From assembly GCF_040115645.1 (NCBI RefSeq), contig NW_027096041.1, positions 620,001-684,000 on the forward strand: a stretch of DNA of 64,000 nucleotides, in the 5' to 3' direction. The translations under genes and the position numbers were made by a program. Below are positions 22,401-36,351 of the stretch, piece by piece; within the stretch, counting starts at the first letter, position 1, and each line of letters opens with the position of its first letter. Below the pieces are notes generated by a model. It did not search any database, had not been told where the DNA came from, and saw nothing but the letters and a program-made list of their open reading frames with translations. This stretch comes from Euwallacea fornicatus (lineage: Eukaryota > Arthropoda > Insecta > Coleoptera > Curculionidae).

Positions 22401-25293
22401 AAGTACTATTTTTCTTGGAAGTTCAACAAGATGCAATCATGTTGTGTTGTAACATCTTCAAAATCTCGTCGATCTGATTAATTTGACACTTTGTTTAAGG
22501 AATTTGGTCCTCATTTGCCGAAGTTATCGAGCTTCAAATTTGAAAAGTCACACAAGTTGTGTGTTTGAGCACATAAAGTACTATTTTTCTTGGAAGTTCA
22601 ACAAGATGCAATCATGATGTGTTGTGACATCTTCAAAATCTCGTCGATCTGATTATATTGACACTTTGTTTAAGGAATTTGGTCCTCATATGCCGAAGTT
22701 ATCGAGCTTCAAAGTTTGAAAAGTCACACAAGTTGTGTGTTTGAGCACATAAAGTACTATTTTTCTCTGAAGTTCAACAAGATGCAATCATGATGTGTTG
22801 TAACATCTTCAAAATCTCGTCGATCTGATTAATTTGACACTTTGTTTAAGGAATTTGGTCCTCATTTGCCGAAGTTATCGAGCTTCAAATTTGAAAAGTC
22901 ACACAAGTTGTGTGTTTGAGCACATAAAGTACTATTTTTCTTGGAAGTTCAACAAGATGCAATCATGATGTGTTGTGACATCTTCAAAATCTCGTCGATC
23001 TGATTATATTGACACTTTGTTTAAGGAATTTGGTCCTCATTTGCCGAAGTTATCGAGCTTCAAATTTGAAAAGTCACACAAGTTGTGTGTTTGAGCACAT
23101 AAAGTACTATTTTTCTTGGAAGTTCAACAAGATGCAATCATGTTGTGTTGTAACATCTTCAAAATCTCGTCGATCTGATTAATTTGACACTTTGTTTAAG
23201 GAATTTGGTCCTCATTTGCCGAAGTTATCGAGCTTCAAAGTTTGAAAAGTCACAAAAGATGTGTGTTTGAGCACATAAAGTACTATTTTTCTTGGAAGTT
23301 CAACAAGATGCAATCATGATGTGTTGTGACATCTTCAAAATCTCGTCGATCTGATTATATTGACACTTTGTTTAAGGAATTTGGTCCTCATATGCCGAAG
23401 TTATCGAGCTTCAAAGTTTGAAAAGTCACACAAGTTGTGTGTTTGAGCACATAAAGTACTATTTTTCTTGGAAGTTCAACAAGATGCAATCATGTTGTGT
23501 TGTAACATCTTCAAAATCTCGTCGATCTGATTAATTTGACACTTTGTTTAAGGAATTTGGTCCTCATTTGCCGAAGTTATCGAGCTTCAAATTTGAAAAG
23601 TCACACAAGTTGTGTGTTTGAGCACATAAAGTACTATTTTTCTTGGAAGTTCAACAAGATGCAATCATGATGTGTTGTGACATCTTCAAAATCTCGTCGA
23701 TCTGATTATATTGACACTTTGTTTAAGGAATTTGGTCCTCATTTGCCGAAGTTATCGAGCTTCAAAGTTTGAAAAGTCACTCAAGTTGTGTGTTTGAGCA
23801 CATAAAGTACTATTTTTGTCGGAAGTTCAACAAGATGCAATCATGATGTGTTGTGACATCTTCAAAATCTCGTCGATCTGATTATATTGACACTTTGTTT
23901 AAGGAATTTGGTCCTCATATGCCGAAGTTATCGAGCTTCAAAGTTTGAAAAGTCACACAAGTTGTGTGTTTGAGCACATAAAGTACTATTTTTCTTGGAA
24001 GTTCAACAAGATGCAATCATGTTGTGTTGTAACATCTTCAAAATCTCGTCGATCTGATTAATTTGACACTTTGTTTAAGGAATTTGGTCCTCATTTGCCG
24101 AAGTTATCGAGCTTCAAATTTGAAAAGTCACACAAGTTGTGTGTTTGAGCACATAAAGTACTATTTTTCTTGGAAGTTCAACAAGATGCAATCATGATGT
24201 GTTGTGACATCTTCAAAATCTCGTCGATCTGATTATATTGACACTTTGTTTAAGGAATTTGGTCCTCATATGCCGAAGTTATCGAGCTTGAAAGTTTGAA
24301 AAGTCACACAAGTTGTGTGTTTGAGCACATAAAGTACTATTTTTCTTGGAAGTTCAACAAGATGCAATCATGTTGTGTTGTAACATCTTCAAAATCTCGT
24401 CGATCTGATTAATTTGACACTTTGTTTAAGGAATTTGGTCCTCATTTGCCGAAGTTATCGAGCTTCAAATTTGAAAAGTCACACAAGTTGTGTGTTTGAG
24501 CACATAAAGTACTATTTTTCTTGGAAGTTCAACAAGATGCAATCATGATGTGTTGTGACATCTTCAAAATCTCGTCGATCTGATTATATTGACACTTTGT
24601 TTAAGGAATTTGGTCCTCATATGCCGAAGTTATCGAGCTTCAAAGTTTGAAAAGTCACACAAGTTGTGTGTTTGAGCACATAAAGTACTATTTTTCTCTG
24701 AAGTTCAACAAGATGCAATCATGATGTGTTGTAACATCTTCAAAATCTCGTCGATCTGATTAATTTGACACTTTGTTTAAGGAATTTGGTCCTCATTTGC
24801 CGAAGTTATCGAGCTTCAAATTTGAAAAGTCACACAAGTTGTGTGTTTGAGCACATAAAGTACTATTTTTCTTGGAAGTTCAACAAGATGCAATCATGAT
24901 GTGTTGTGACATCTTCAAAATCTCGTCGATCTGATTATATTGACACTTTGTTTAAGGAATTTGGTCCTCATTTGCCGAAGTTATCGAGCTTCAAATTTGA
25001 AAAGTCACACAAGTTGTGTGTTTGAGCACATAAAGTACTATTTTTCTTGGAAGTTCAACAAGATGCAATCATGTTGTGTTGTAACATCTTCAAAATCTCG
25101 TCGATCTGATTAATTTCACACTTTGTTTAAGGAATTTGGTCCTCATTTGCCGAAGTTATCGAGCTTCAAAGTTTGAAAAGTCACAAAAGATGTGTGTTTG
25201 AGCACATAAAGTACTATTTTTCTTGGAAGTTCAACTAGATGCAATCATGATGTGTTGTAACATCTTCAAAATCTCGTCGATCTGATTAATTTG
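19500..25293 (+). repeat. HOR block, 33 monomers (5794 bp)
   Basis: Order: U, an R/Q copy with ctcgg, P Q W P Q P, a catatg W copy, P Q W P, then U Q P Q P R P X V' Q P, then U Q P Q P R P X V. V' (near 23250) has 'cacaaaag' but lacks aactag and ends like P, so the block is not closed there. The C and D classes, frequent before 19 kb, are absent from here on. Private single-base changes include 'gtagcatc' near 21570, 'ttttgtcgg' near 23815, 'cttgaaag' near 24290 and 'tttcaca' near 25117. Confidence 0.87.
21783..25293 (+). repeat. 11-mer tandem duplication (1931 bp period)
   Basis: Starting at 21783, the eleven monomers U Q P Q P R P X V' Q P are followed at 23714 by U Q P Q P R P X V. The second copy is cut short at nine monomers by the start of the next block. 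The two copies differ at the V position (V' without aactag against V with it) and at single bases. Confidence 0.85.
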
Positions 25294-27223
25294 ACACTTT
25301 GTTTAAGGAATTTGGTCCTCATTTGCCGAAGTTATCGAGCTTCAAAGTTTGAAAAGTCACTCAAGTTGTGTGTTTGAGCACATAAAGTACTATTTTTCTC
25401 GGAAGTTCAACAAGATGCAATCATGATGTGTTGTGACATCTTCAAAATCTCGTCGATCTGATTATATTGACACTTTGTTTAAGGAATTTGGTCCTCATAT
25501 GCCGAAGTTATCGAGCTTCAAAGTTTGAAAAGTCACACAAGTTGTGTGTTTGAGCACATAAAGTACTATTTTTCTCTGAAGTTCAACTAGATGCAATCAT
25601 GATGTGTTGTAACATCTTCAAAATCTCGTCGATCTGATTAATTTGACACTTTGTTTAAGGAATTTGGTCCTCATTTGCCGAAGTTATCGAGCTTCAAATT
25701 TGAAAAGTCACACAAGTTGTGTGTTTGAGCACATAAAGTACTATTTTTCTTGGAAGTTCAACAAAATGCAATCATGATGTGTTGTGACATCTTCAAAATC
25801 TCGTCGATCTGATTATATTGACACTTTGTTTAAGGAATTTGGTCCTCATATGCCGAAGTTATCGAGCTTCAAAGTTTGAAAAGTCACACAAGTTGTGTGT
25901 TTGAGCACATAAAGTACTATTTTTCTTGGAAGTTCAACAAGATGCAATCATGTTGTGTTGTAACATCTTCAAAATCTCGTCGATCTGATTAATTTGACAC
26001 TTTGTTTAAGGAATTTGGTCCTCATTTGCCGAAGTTATCGAGCTTCAAATTTGAAAAGTCACACAAGTTGTGTGTTTGAGCACATAAAGTACTATTTTTC
26101 TTGGAAGTTCAACAAGATGCAATCATGATGTGTTGTGACATCTTCAAAATCTCGTCGATCTGATTATATTGACACTTTGTTTAAGGAATTTGGTCCTCAT
26201 ATGCCGAAGTTATCGAGCTTCAAAGTTTGAAAAGTCACACAAGTTGTGTGTTTGAGCACATAAAGTACTATTTTTCTTGGAAGTTCAACAAGATGCAATC
26301 ATGTTGTGTTGTAACATCTTCAAAATCTCGTCGATCTGATTAATTTGACACTTTGTTTAAGGAATTTGGTCCTCATTTGCCGAAGTTATCGAGCTTCAAA
26401 TTTGAAAAGTCACACAAATTGTGTGTTTGAGCACATAAAGTACTATTTTTCTTGGAAGTTCAACAAGATGCAATCATGATATGTTGTGACATCTTCAAAA
26501 TCTCGTCGATCTGATTAATTTGACACTTTGTTTAAGGAATTTGGTCCTCATATGCCGAAGTTATCGAGCTTCAAATTTGAAAAGTCACAAAAGATGTGTG
26601 TTTGAGCACATAAAGTACTATTTTTCTCGGAAGTTCAACAAGATGCAATTCTGATGTGTTGTAACATCTTCAAAATCTCGTCGATCTGATTAATTTGACA
26701 CTTTGTTTAAGGAATTTGGTCCTCATTTACCGAAGTTATCGAGCTTCAAATTTGAAAAGTCACACAAGTTGTGTGTTTGAGCACATAAAGTACTATTTTT
26801 CTTGGAAGTTCAACAAGATGCAATCATGATGTGTTGTGACATCTTCAAAATCTCGTCGATCTGATTATATTGACACTTTGTTTAAGGAATTTGGTCCTCA
26901 TTTGCCGAAGTTATCGAGCTTCAAATTTGAAAAGTCACACAAGTTGTGTGTTTGAGCACATAAAGTACTATTTTTCTTGGAAGTTCAACAAGATGCAATC
27001 ATGTTGTGTTGTAACATCTTCAAAATCTCGTCGATCTGATTAATTTGACACTTTGTTTAAGGAATTTGGTCCTCATTTGCCGAAGTTATCGAGCTTCAAA
27101 GTTTGAAAAGTCACAAAAGATGTGTGTTTGAGCACATAAAGTACTATTTTTCTTGGAAGTTCAACTAGATGCAATCATGATGTGTTGTAACATCTTCAAA
27201 ATCTCGTCGATCTGATTAATTTG
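25294..27223 (+). repeat. Short HOR block, 11 monomers (1930 bp)
   Basis: Order: U R P Q P Q H E G X V. This is the first appearance of the H-E-G trio (cacaaattg, caattctg, catttacc), which persists to about 38 kb. The R copy carries aactag (25585), a marker otherwise confined to V, so it looks like a patch of V sequence moved by gene conversion. The block lacks the middle of the 15-17-mers that follow. Confidence 0.87.
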
Positions 27224-27926
27224 ACACTTTGTTTAAGGAATTTGGTCCTCATTTGCCGAAGTTATCGAGCTTCAAAGTTTGAAAAGTCACAAAAGATGTG
27301 TGTTTGAGCACATAAAGTACTATTTTTCTTGGAAGTTCAACTAGATGCAATCATGATGTGTTGTAACATCTTCAAAATCTCGTCGATCTGATTAATTTGA
27401 CACTTTGTTTAAGGAATTTGGTCCTCATTTGCCGAAGTTATCGAGCTTCAAAGTTTGAAAAGTCACTCAAGTTGTGTGTTTGAGCACATAAAGTACTATT
27501 TTTCTCGGAAGTTCAACAAGATGCAATCATGATGTGTTGTGACATCTTCAAAATCTCGTCGATCTGATTATATTGACACTTTGTTTAAGGAATTTGGTCC
27601 TCATTTGCCGAAGTTATCGAGCTTCAAATTTGAAAAGTCACACAAGTTGTGTGTTTGAGCACATAAAGTACTATTTTTCTTGGAAGTTCAACAAGATGCA
27701 ATCATGTTGTGTTGTAACATCTTCAAAATCTCGTCGATCTGATTAATTTGACACTTTGTTTAAGGAATTTGGTCCTCATTTGCCGAAGTTATCGAGCTTC
27801 AAAGTTTGAAAAGTCACAAAAGATGTGTGTTTGAGCACATAAAGTACTATTTTTCTTGGAAGTTCAACTAGATGCAATCATGATGTGTTGTAACATCTTC
27901 AAAATCTCGTCGATCTGATTAATTTG
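27224..27926 (+). repeat. Scrambled mini-blocks V and U-X-V
   Basis: A lone V monomer (27224-27399) directly follows another V, then comes a three-monomer block U X V (27400-27926). Elsewhere V always precedes U and blocks are 11 monomers or longer. The pattern fits out-of-register exchange that duplicated one V and deleted most of a block. Confidence 0.85.
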
Positions 27927-30910
27927 ACACTTTGTTTAAGGAATTTGGTCCTCATTTGCCGAAGTTATCGAGCTTCAAAGTTTGAAAAGTCACTCAAGTT
28001 GTGTGTTTGAGCACATAAAGTACTATTTTTCTCGGAAGTTCAACAAGATGCAATCATGATGTGTTGTGACATCTTCAAAATCTCGTCGATCTGATTATAT
28101 TGACACTTTGTTTAAGGAATTTGGTCCTCATATGCCGAAGTTATCGAGCTTCAAAGTTTGAAAAGTCACACAAGTTGTGTGTTTGAGCACATAAAGTACT
28201 ATTTTTCTCTGAAGTTCAACAAGATGCAATCATGATGTGTTGTAACATCTTCAAAATCTCGTCGATCTGATTAATTTGACACTTTGTTTAAGGAATTTGG
28301 TCCTCATTTGCCGAAGTTATCGAGCTTCAAATTTGAAAAGTCACACAAGTTGTGTGTTTGAGCACATAAAGTACTATTTTTCTTGGAAGTTCAACAAGAT
28401 GCAATCATGATGTGTTGTGACATCTTCAAAATCTCGTCGATCTGATTATATTGACACTTTGTTTAAGGAATTTGGTCCTCATATGCCGAAGTTATCGAGC
28501 TTCAAAGTTTGAAAAGTCACACAAGTTGTGTGTTTGAGCACATAAAGTACTATTTTTCTTGGAAGTTCAACAAGATGCAATCATGTTGTGTTGTAACATC
28601 TTCAAAATCTCGTCGATCTGATTAATTTGACACTTTGTTTAAGGAATTTGGTCCTCATTTGCCGAAGTTATCGAGCTTCAAAGTTTGAAAAGTCACACAA
28701 GTTGTGTGTTTGAGCACATAAAGTACTAATTTTCTTGGAAGTTCAACAAGATGCAATCATGTTGTGTTGTAACATCTTCAAAATCTCGTCGATCTGATTA
28801 ATTTGACACTTTGTTTAAGGAATTTGGTCCTCATTTGCCGAAGTTATCGAGCTTCAAATTTGAAAAGTCACACAAGTTGTGTGTTTGAGCACATAAAGTA
28901 CTATTTTTCTTGGAAGTTCAACAAGATGCAATCATGATGTGTTGTGACATCTTCAAAATCTCGTCGATCTGATTATATTGACACTTTGTTTAAGGAATTT
29001 GGTCCTCATATGCCGAAGTTATCGAGCTTCAAAGTTTGAAAAGTCACACAAGTTGTGTGTTTGAGCACATAAAGTACTATTTTTCTTGGAAGTTCAACAA
29101 GATGCAATCATGTTGTGTTGTAACATCTTCAAAATCTCGTCGATCTGATTAATTTGACACTTTGTTTAAGGAATTTGGTCCTCATTTGCCGAAGTTATCG
29201 AGCTTCAAATTTGAAAAGTCACACAAATTGTGTGTTTGAGCACATAAAGTACTATTTTTCTTGGAAGTTCAACAAGATGCAATCATGATGTGTTGTGACA
29301 TCTTCAAAATCTCGTCGATCTGATTAATTTGACACTTTGTTTAAGGAATTTGGTCCTCATATGCCGAAGTTATCGAGCTTCAAATTTGAAAAGTCACAAA
29401 AGATGTGTGTTTGAGCACATAAAGTACTATTTTTCTCGGAAGTTCAACAAGATGCAATTCTGATGTGTTGTAACATCTTCAAAATCTCGTCGATCTGATT
29501 AATTTGACACTTTGTTTAAGGAATTTGGTCCTCATTTACCGAAGTTATCGAGCTTCAAATTTGAAAAGTCACACAAGTTGTGTGTTTGAGCACATAAAGT
29601 ACTATTTTTCTTGGAAGTTCAACAAGATGCAATCATGATGTGTTGTGACATCTTCAAAATCTCGTCGATCTGATTATATTGACACTTTGTTTAAGGAATT
29701 TGGTCCTCATATGCCGAAGTTATCGAGCTTCAAAGTTTGAAAAGTCACACAAGTTGTGTGTTTGAGCACATAAAGTACTATTTTTCTTGGAAGTTCAACA
29801 AGATGCAATCATGTTGTGTTGTAACATCTTCAAAATCTCGTCGATCTGATTAATTTGACACTTTGTTTAAGGAATTTGGTCCTCATTTGCCGAAGTTATC
29901 GAGCTTCAAATTTGAAAAGTCACACAAGTTGTGTGTTTGAGCACATAAAGTACTATTTTTCTTGGAAGTTCAACAAGATGCAATCATGATGTGTTGTGAC
30001 ATCTTCAAAATCTCGTCGATCTGATTATATTGACACTTTGTTTAAGGAATTTGGTCCTCATATGCCGAAGTTATCGAGCTTCAAAGTTTGAAAAGTCACA
30101 CAAGTTGTGTGTTTGAGCACATAAAGTACTATTTTTCTCTGAAGTTCAACAAGATGCAATCATGATGTGTTGTAACATCTTCAAAATCTCGTCGATCTGA
30201 TTAATTTGACACTTTGTTTAAGGAATTTGGTCCTCATATGCCGAAGTTATCGAGCTTCAAAGTTTGAAAAGTCACACAAGTTGTGTGTTTGAGCACATAA
30301 AGTACTATTTTTCTCTGAAGTTCAACAAGATGCAATCATGATGTGTTGTAACATCTTCAAAATCTCGTCGATCTGATTAATTTGACACTTTGTTTAAGGA
30401 ATTTGGTCCTCATTTGCCGAAGTTATCGAGCTTCAAATTTGAAAAGTCACACAAGTTGTGTGTTTGAGCACATAAAGTACTATTTTTCTTGGAAGTTCAA
30501 CAAGATGCAATCATGATGTGTTGTGACATCTTCAAAATCTCGTCGATCTGATTATATTGACACTTTGTTTAAGGAATTTGGTCCTCATTTGCCGAAGTTA
30601 TCGAGCTTCAAATTTGAAAAGTCACACAAGTTGTGTGTTTGAGCACATAAAGTACTATTTTTCTTGGAAGTTCAACAAGATGCAATCATGATGTGTTGTG
30701 ACATCTTCAAAATCTCGTCGATCTGATTAATTTGACACTTTGTTTAAGGAATTTGGTCCTCATTTGCCGAAGTTATCGAGCTTCAAAGTTTGAAAAGTCA
30801 CAAAAGATGTGTGTTTGAGCACATAAAGTACTATTTTTCTTGGAAGTTCAACTAGATGCAATCATGATGTGTTGTAACATCTTCAAAATCTCGTCGATCT
30901 GATTAATTTG
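27927..30910 (+). repeat. HOR block, 17 monomers (2984 bp)
   Basis: Order: U R P Q W P Q H E G Q P R R P P V. It is the 33544-36351 block with an extra R near 30060-30400, a one-monomer duplication. The monomer before V is a P with an 'aatttg' end in place of the X used in earlier blocks. Confidence 0.9.
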
Positions 30911-33543
30911 ACACTTTGTTTAAGGAATTTGGTCCTCATTTGCCGAAGTTATCGAGCTTCAAAGTTTGAAAAGTCACTCAAGTTGTGTGTTTGAGCACAT
31001 AAAGTACTATTTTTCTCGGAAGTTCAACAAGATGCAATCATGATGTGTTGTGACATCTTCAAAATCTCGTCGATCTGATTATATTGACACTTTGTTTAAG
31101 GAATTTGGTCCTCATATGCCGAAGTTATCGAGCTTCAAAGTTTGAAAAGTCACACAAGTTGTGTGTTTGAGCACATAAAGTACTATTTTTCTTGGAAGTT
31201 CAACAAGATGCAATCATGTTGTGTTGTAACATCTTCAAAATCTCGTCGATCTGATTAATTTGACACTTTGTTTAAGGAATTTGGTCCTCATTTGCCGAAG
31301 TTATCGAGCTTCAAATTTGAAAAGTCACACAAGTTGTGTGTTTGAGCACATAAAGTACTATTTTTCTTGGAAGTTCAACAAGATGCAATCATGATGTGTT
31401 GTGACATCTTCAAAATCTCGTCGATCTGATTTTATTGACACTTTGTTTAAGGAATTTGGTCCTCATATGCCGAAGTTATCGAGCTTCAAAGTTTGAAAAG
31501 TCACACTAGTTGTGTGTTTGAGCACATAAAGTACTATTTTTCTTGGAAGTTCAACAAGATGCAATCATGTTGTGTTGTAACATCTTCAAAATCTCGTCGA
31601 TCTGATTAATTTGACACTTTGTTTAAGGAATTTGGTCCTCATTTGCCGAAGTTATCGAGCTTCAAATTTGAAAAGTCACACAAGTTGTGTGTTTGAGCAC
31701 ATAAAGTACTATTTTTCTTGGAAGTTCAACAAGATGCAATCATGATGTGTTGTGACATCTTCAAAATCTCGTCGATCTGATTATATTGACACTTTGTTTA
31801 AGGAATTTGGTCCTCATATGCCGAAGTTATCGAGCTTCAAAGTTTGAAAAGTCACACAAGTTGTGTGTTTGAGCACATAAAGTACTATTTTTCTTGGAAG
31901 TTCAACAAGATGCAATCATGATGTGTTGTGACATCTTCAAAATCTCGTCGATCTGATTAATTTGACACTTTGTTTAAGGAATTTGGTCCTCATTTGCCGA
32001 AGTTATCGAGCTTCAAATTTGAAAAGTCACTCAAGTTGTGTGTTTGAGCACATAAAGTACTATTTTTCTTGGAAGTTCAACAAGATGCAATCATGATGTG
32101 TTGTGACATCTTCAAAATCTCGTCGATCTGATTATATTGACACTTTGTTTAAGGAATTTGGTCCTCATATGCCGAAGTTATCGAGCTTCAAAGTTTGAAA
32201 AGTCACACAAGTTGTGTGTTTGAGCACATAAAGTACTATTTTTCTTGGAAGTTCAACAAGATGCAATCATGTTGTGTTGTAACATCTTCAAAATCTCGTC
32301 GATCTGATTAATTTGACACTTTGTTTAAGGAATTTGGTCCTCATTTGCCGAAGTTATCGAGCTTCAAATTTGAAAAGTCACACAAGTTGTGTGTTTGAGC
32401 ACATAAAGTACTATTTTTCTTGGAAGTTCAACAAGATGCAATCATGATGTGTTGTGACATCTTCAAAATCTCGTCGATCTGATTATATTGACACTTTGTT
32501 TAAGGAATTTGGTCCTCATATGCCGAAGTTATCGAGCTTCAAAGTTTGAAAAGTCACACAAGTTGTGTGTTTGAGCACATAAAGTACTATTTTTCTTGGA
32601 AGTTCAACAAGATGCAATCATGTTGTGTTGTAACATCTTCAAAATCTCGTCGATCTGATTAATTTGACACTTTGTTTAAGGCATTTGGTCCTCATTTGCC
32701 GAAGTTATCGAGCTTCAAATTTGAAAAGTCACACAAGTTGTGTGTTTGAGCACATAAAGTACTATTTTTCTTGGAAGTTCAACAAGATGCAATCATGATG
32801 TGTTGTGACATCTTCAAAATCTCGTCGATCTGATTATATTGACACTTTGTTTAAGGAATTTGGTCCTCATATGCCGAAGTTATCGAGCTTCAAAGTTTGA
32901 AAAGTCACACAAGTTGTGTGTTTGAGCACATAAAGTACTATTTTTCTCTGAAGTTCAACAAGATGCAATCATGATGTGTTGTAACATCTTCAAAATCTCG
33001 TCGATCTGATTAATTTGACACTTTGTTTAAGGAATTTGGTCCTCATTTGCCGAAGTTATCGAGCTTCAAATTTGAAAAGTCACACAAGTTGTGTGTTTGA
33101 GCACATAAAGTACTATTTTTCTTGGAAGTTCAACAAGATGCAATCATGATGTGTTGTGACATCTTCAAAATCTCGTCGATCTGATTATATTGACACTTTG
33201 TTTAAGGAATTTGGTCCTCATTTGCCGAAGTTATCGAGCTTCAAATTTGAAAAGTCACACAAGTTGTGTGTTTGAGCACATAAAGTACTATTTTTCTTGG
33301 AAGTTCAACAAGATGCAATCATGTTGTGTTGTAACATCTTCAAAATCTCGTCGATCTGATTAATTTGACACTTTGTTTAAGGAATTTGGTCCTCATTTGC
33401 CGAAGTTATCGAGCTTCAAAGTTTGAAAAGTCACAAAAGATGTGTGTTTGAGCACATAAAGTACTATTTTTCTTGGAAGTTCAACTAGATGCAATCATGA
33501 TGTGTTGTAACATCTTCAAAATCTCGTCGATCTGATTAATTTG
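30911..33543 (+). repeat. HOR block, 15 monomers (2633 bp)
   Basis: Order: U Q P Q P Q' P Q P Q P R P X V. It has no H-E-G trio, unlike both neighbours. One P (31263-31437) ends 'ttttattg' and the next Q has 'cacactag', creating ACTAGT; both markers recur only at 62504-62854. Another P carries 'cactcaag' near 32030. Near 32681 'ggcattt' replaces 'ggaattt'. The block seems to have been inserted from elsewhere in the array. Confidence 0.87.
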
Positions 33544-36351
33544 ACACTTTGTTTAAGGAATTTGGTCCTCATTTGCCGAAGTTATCGAGCTTCAAAGTTT
33601 GAAAAGTCACTCAAGTTGTGTGTTTGAGCACATAAAGTACTATTTTTCTCGGAAGTTCAACAAGATGCAATCATGATGTGTTGTGACATCTTCAAAATCT
33701 CGTCGATCTGATTATATTGACACTTTGTTTAAGGAATTTGGTCCTCATATGCCGAAGTTATCGAGCTTCAAAGTTTGAAAAGTCACACAAGTTGTGTGTT
33801 TGAGCACATAAAGTACTATTTTTCTCTGAAGTTCAACAAGATGCAATCATGATGTGTTGTAACATCTTCAAAATCTCGTCGATCTGATTAATTTGACACT
33901 TTGTTTAAGGAATTTGGTCCTCATTTGCCGAAGTTATCGAGCTTCAAATTTGAAAAGTCACACAAGTTGTGTGTTTGAGCACATAAAGTACTATTTTTCT
34001 TGGAAGTTCAACAAGATGCAATCATGATGTGTTGTGACATCTTCAAAATCTCGTCGATCTGATTATATTGACACTTTGTTTAAGGAATTTGGTCCTCATA
34101 TGCCGAAGTTATCGAGCTTCAAAGTTTGAAAAGTCACACAAGTTGTGTGTTTGAGCACATAAAGTACTATTTTTCTTGGAAGTTCAACAAGATGCAATCA
34201 TGTTGTGTTGTAACATCTTCAAAATCTCGTCGATCTGATTAATTTGACACTTTGTTTAAGGAATTTGGTCCTCATTTGCCGAAGTTATCGAGCTTCAAAG
34301 TTTGAAAAGTCACACAAGTTGTGTGTTTGAGCACATAAAGTACTAATTTTCTTGGAAGTTCAACAAGATGCAATCATGTTGTGTTGTAACATCTTCAAAA
34401 TCTCGTCGATCTGATTAATTTGACACTTTGTTTAAGGAATTTGGTCCTCATTTGCCGAAGTTATCGAGCTTCAAATTTGAAAAGTCACACAAGTTGTGTG
34501 TTTGAGCACATAAAGTACTATTTTTCTTGGAAGTTCAACAAGATGCAATCATGATGTGTTGTGACATCTTCAAAATCTCGTCGATCTGATTATATTGACA
34601 CTTTGTTTAAGGAATTTGGTCCTCATATGCCGAAGTTATCGAGCTTCAAAGTTTGAAAAGTCACACAAGTTGTGTGTTTGAGCACATAAAGTACTATTTT
34701 TCTTGGAAGTTCAACAAGATGCAATCATGTTGTGTTGTAACATCTTCAAAATCTCGTCGATCTGATTAATTTGACACTTTGTTTAAGGAATTTGGTCCTC
34801 ATTTGCCGAAGTTATCGAGCTTCAAATTTGAAAAGTCACACAAATTGTGTGTTTGAGCACATAAAGTACTATTTTTCTTGGAAGTTCAACAAGATGCAAT
34901 CATGATGTGTTGTGACATCTTCAAAATCTCGTCGATCTGATTAATTTGACACTTTGTTTAAGGAATTTGGTCCTCATATGCCGAAGTTATCGAGCTTCAA
35001 ATTTGAAAAGTCACAAAAGATGTGTGTTTGAGCACATAAAGTACTATTTTTCTCGGAAGTTCAACAAGATGCAATTCTGATGTGTTGTAACATCTTCAAA
35101 ATCTCGTCGATCTGATTAATTTGACACTTTGTTTAAGGAATTTGGTCCTCATTTACCGAAGTTATCGAGCTTCAAATTTGAAAAGTCACACAAGTTGTGT
35201 GTTTGAGCACATAAAGTACTATTTTTCTTGGAAGTTCAACAAGATGCAATCATGATGTGTTGTGACATCTTCAAAATCTCGTCGATCTGATTATATTGAC
35301 ACTTTGTTTAAGGAATTTGGTCCTCATATGCCGAAGTTATCGAGCTTCAAAGTTTGAAAAGTCACACAAGTTGTGTGTTTGAGCACATAAAGTACTATTT
35401 TTCTTGGAAGTTCAACAAGATGCAATCATGTTGTGTTGTAACATCTTCAAAATCTCGTCGATCTGATTAATTTGACACTTTGTTTAAGGAATTTGGTCCT
35501 CATTTGCCGAAGTTATCGAGCTTCAAATTTGAAAAGTCACACAAGTTGTGTGTTTGAGCACATAAAGTACTATTTTTCTTGGAAGTTCAACAAGATGCAA
35601 TCATGATGTGTTGTGACATCTTCAAAATCTCGTCGATCTGATTATATTGACACTTTGTTTAAGGAATTTGGTCCTCATATGCCGAAGTTATCGAGCTTCA
35701 AAGTTTGAAAAGTCACACAAGTTGTGTGTTTGAGCACATAAAGTACTATTTTTCTCTGAAGTTCAACAAGATGCAATCATGATGTGTTGTAACATCTTCA
35801 AAATCTCGTCGATCTGATTAATTTGACACTTTGTTTAAGGAATTTGGTCCTCATTTGCCGAAGTTATCGAGCTTCAAATTTGAAAAGTCACACAAGTTGT
35901 GTGTTTGAGCACATAAAGTACTATTTTTCTTGGAAGTTCAACAAGATGCAATCATGATGTGTTGTGACATCTTCAAAATCTCGTCGATCTGATTATATTG
36001 ACACTTTGTTTAAGGAATTTGGTCCTCATTTGCCGAAGTTATCGAGCTTCAAATTTGAAAAGTCACACAAGTTGTGTGTTTGAGCACATAAAGTACTATT
36101 TTTCTTGGAAGTTCAACAAGATGCAATCATGATGTGTTGTGACATCTTCAAAATCTCGTCGATCTGATTAATTTGACACTTTGTTTAAGGAATTTGGTCC
36201 TCATTTGCCGAAGTTATCGAGCTTCAAAGTTTGAAAAGTCACAAAAGATGTGTGTTTGAGCACATAAAGTACTATTTTTCTTGGAAGTTCAACTAGATGC
36301 AATCATGATGTGTTGTAACATCTTCAAAATCTCGTCGATCTGATTAATTTG
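33544..36351 (+). repeat. HOR block, 16 monomers (2808 bp)
   Basis: Order: U R P Q W P Q H E G Q P R P P V. This is the cleanest form of the right-hand V-U HOR. The blocks at 27927 (plus one R) and 36352 (minus one monomer) are simple derivatives of it. H carries 'cacaaattg' near 34846, E carries 'caattctg' at 35073, and G carries 'catttacc' near 35152. Confidence 0.9.

Noticed and set aside
31501..31515. Insertion or target-site signature at 'cacactagttgtg'
   Set aside because: It is a single a-to-t change in dyad 2 with no added bases; the same change at 62742 is explained by duplication.
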